DNA of 64,000 bases from NCBI RefSeq assembly GCF_003589595.1, contig NW_020654810.1, positions 22,235,976 through 22,299,975 of the forward strand. The letters are read 5' to 3'. This document shows, piece by piece, positions 62,320 through 64,000 of this stretch (the stretch's first letter is position 1; every line of letters begins with the position of its first letter). The notes below the pieces were generated by a model. That model was given only the letters and a program-made list of their open reading frames with translations, ran no database searches and was not told the DNA's origin. Both the position numbers and the translations under genes were made by a program. Source of the DNA: Hyposmocoma kahamanoa. Taxonomy: Eukaryota; Arthropoda; Insecta; Lepidoptera; Cosmopterigidae.

Positions 62320-62915
62320 TCTAGTTTATACGTTACACAATTGATCATAAAGTTCATTATGCTTTGTACAATATTGTTACAAAAATTCGCTTCCATTCCA
62401 TTCCGCCGCAATATAGATTGAGGCCAACACGTACTGTTTTCCACAAAAAAATTTAGAATACTTTAACTGCAATAAACGCTTTGACAGACAGTTAACGTTA
62501 CTGCAACCAAACTATTCTTATTTTATTCAAATCAAATGTTTTTTGTGCCGTCAGCGATGGAAAAATCAATCATATAACAACATTCGCTGTATCGTATTGA
62601 CTCGTTCACCGTAAATACTGAATCAACCCTTCCGATCCCGTGCCGCCCGCATCAGTCGCTGCCGATCACGTTTCTCTGGTAGTTCGTCCGTCTTGGCACC
62701 GGGCGTCTAGCTCTACGTTTACTTTGACGTGGTCGCCTTACAAGTCTGCTCCGTCGACCAGAAGCCCTCCGGCAGACATTTCCGACCCGGTAACCTATCA
62801 CAAAGTCGAAATTTTTTTTGTCCGAAATAACGATTGTTCGAATTTTCATTACACCGAAAACCGAATTATAACGAAACAGTAGTTCTTTCAGGATATGTTG
62901 AATGCTTATCGCAAA
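62320..62915. other. Non-coding with a GC-rich patch
   Basis: 62630-62790 is GC/CpG-richer (ccgtcttggcaccgggcgtc) and open on both strands, but no splice-bounded exon or homology was recognised. It might be a promoter region. Confidence 0.35.
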
Positions 62916-62922
62916 GACACGA

Positions 62923-62945
62923 TTAGGTTAGGTTAAGTTAGGTTT
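62923..62945 (+). repeat. Degenerate TTAGG-like repeat
   Basis: attaggttaggttaagttag followed by gttt: short run similar to the insect telomeric unit TTAGG. Too short to infer telomere origin. Confidence 0.5.
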
Positions 62946-63226
62946 AAAAGAAAAAACATTTTCTTTGAGGTTATGAAATTTGCGAGCGGTACGGACTCTG
63001 GCTTTATTTGATTCAACACTTTCACTGTTATGCGGGATCAACCAAAGCCATGTGAGGTAGTAGACTCTTAAGTTTACTGATTTTGCGAGCTATGTCGGTT
63101 ACTTTAATTGTTCCTTTCATCAACGAAGAGATTTATTTCCATCAATGGGTGTAAGCAGATGATGACAATGCAACAATATTTTTCCGAGTGTCTAGTCCGC
63201 CACACTGGTATAATGCGAATTGTCAC

Positions 63227-63412
63227 ACGTTTTCCAGGGGTAGTGAACCTTCTTCGACATGCAGTTTTCCTTCAGCGTTAATCAGAAGTTCTTCTACTAA
63301 ATATTCATAAATGTGTGAAACTTCTGTTATATCTGGTACATCTTGCTTTTCAACAGCGATGCCGGTTTGAATATTATTATGTATCAACAAATGATTTATG
63401 TTTTTAACTATT
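63227..63412 (-). CDS. Minus-strand ORF of unknown origin, coding-like
   Basis: The reverse strand translates to TGIAVEKQDVPDITEVSHIY, EYLVEELLINAEGKLHVEEG, SLPLENV-stop, preceded by a less convincing stretch back to a stop near 63412. The acidic, Leu/Glu-patterned composition is more protein-like than neighbouring ORFs. Family unrecognised; could be a last exon or transposon remnant. A possible acceptor is gttgaaaag before CAAGATG. Confidence 0.3.
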
Positions 63413-63639
63413 AATTATTATCTTAATAATGTTTTAGGTATTGTATTGAAAAGTACACGGGAACTTTCGGGAGAGTGCTGCAAAGAGATAAGTTGTTTTT
63501 CGTCGATAACCTGCTTTCCAAATTATTATTATATTTGATGGCTACGTTCATGACACAGAACAATAAATACAGTAGAAGTGGTGGTAAATCAATATCACGA
63601 TTGCGTAATGTTTCAAATTAACAGTTTTGGCGACATCTG

Positions 63640-63692
63640 TTCTGATAGTAATCCAGACTTAAGACACTTCCATTGTTTTTTTTTCTTCCGTG
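63640..63692 (+). repeat. 53-base repeat shared with 12950-13003
   Basis: See 12950; the two copies differ mainly in the middle (cagacttaagacac against gcggcctaaggcac). Confidence 0.6.
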
Positions 63693-64000
63693 AGATACAC
63701 AACCTTTGGCTGCCCTTTTTATTTACCGTTTTTAATTTTTATTATAGTCATACAAACGCAAATACTTTTAAGCAGAATTGTTATTACAATAATTTATTAC
63801 TATTAAGTTTATATTTGATTAAAATAACAATATTTTTTTAAATGTAATAAAATAAAAATAAAAAATTAAATTATAATTAATAATAAAAATAAAGTCAGTG
63901 TATGATCGATAGGGATGGATAAGGTCAGGTCGTCGGTTAGCATCGCCACAAGACTGAGCTGAAACGTCGCGAGTAGAACCTGTTAATCATCATCATCATC
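63693..64000. other. Very AT-rich, ATC microsatellite at end
   Basis: Ends in aatcatcatcatcatc, a common LINE/RTE 3' tail; an element may continue beyond the window. Confidence 0.4.

Noticed and set aside
62923..62945. Telomere-associated region
   Set aside because: Only about four imperfect TTAGG-like units; no TRAS/SART-type elements next to them.

Overview
This is AT-rich animal nuclear DNA with spliced genes, tRNA-derived SINEs, many 5'-truncated non-LTR retrotransposons and short DNA transposons. The repeat vocabulary is most consistent with a moth or butterfly (Lepidoptera); that is recognition, not a computed result. Two 10-N assembly gaps occur (20529-20538, 33960-33969).

Three host genes can be supported by exon structure. 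(1) On the plus strand, 37386-57389, a secreted Cu/Zn superoxide dismutase-related protein in four phase-0 exons (37386-37562, 41992-42054, 56042-56308, 57135-57389). It keeps the zinc ligands and three copper histidines but lacks the fourth copper histidine and the active-site arginine, so it is predicted to be a pseudo-enzyme or modified enzyme. Its 14-kb intron is full of transposons. (2) On the minus strand, the last exon of an acyl-CoA-binding protein (ACBP/DBI) at 59794-59933; the earlier exons are probably beyond the window. (3) On the minus strand, a two-exon gene of unknown function (30941-31127 and 29532-29713) encoding about 122 residues with a Trp/Cys-rich core; splice sites and phases match exactly. 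Weaker candidates are a TATA box plus signal-peptide exon at 9991-10082, and ORFs at 61264-61458 and 63227-63412.

Nearly everything else is mobile DNA. The most abundant family (called R1 here, about 290 bp, A-rich end) occurs more than 20 times in both orientations, sometimes as inverted dimers. Five groups of tRNA-like SINEs are named: S1 (Leu/Ser-like, ATT tail), S2, S3, S4 and S5. Well-bounded DNA transposons with target-site duplications are: a Tc1-like element with perfect 29-bp ends (2386-3918), a P-like miniature element carrying the start of a THAP zinc finger (8439-8816), two near-identical copies of MITE-A (6160-6445, 12053-12344), a Harbinger-like foldback (19499-19673), a TTAA element (23209-23644), a hAT MITE (41231-41392), a 1.7-kb hAT element with a nested LINE (53526-55200) and a TA-type MITE inside an R1 copy (60099-60332).

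Layout: 1-9.8 kb transposon-rich; 9.8-29 kb SINEs, MITEs and LINE ends with no confident gene; 29.5-31.2 kb unknown minus-strand gene; 31.4-36.8 kb LINE debris; 37.4-57.4 kb the SOD-like gene; 57.8-64 kb ACBP exon, R1 copies and S2 SINEs. No functional link among the three genes is evident. Nothing bacterial, CRISPR-like or viral was seen.
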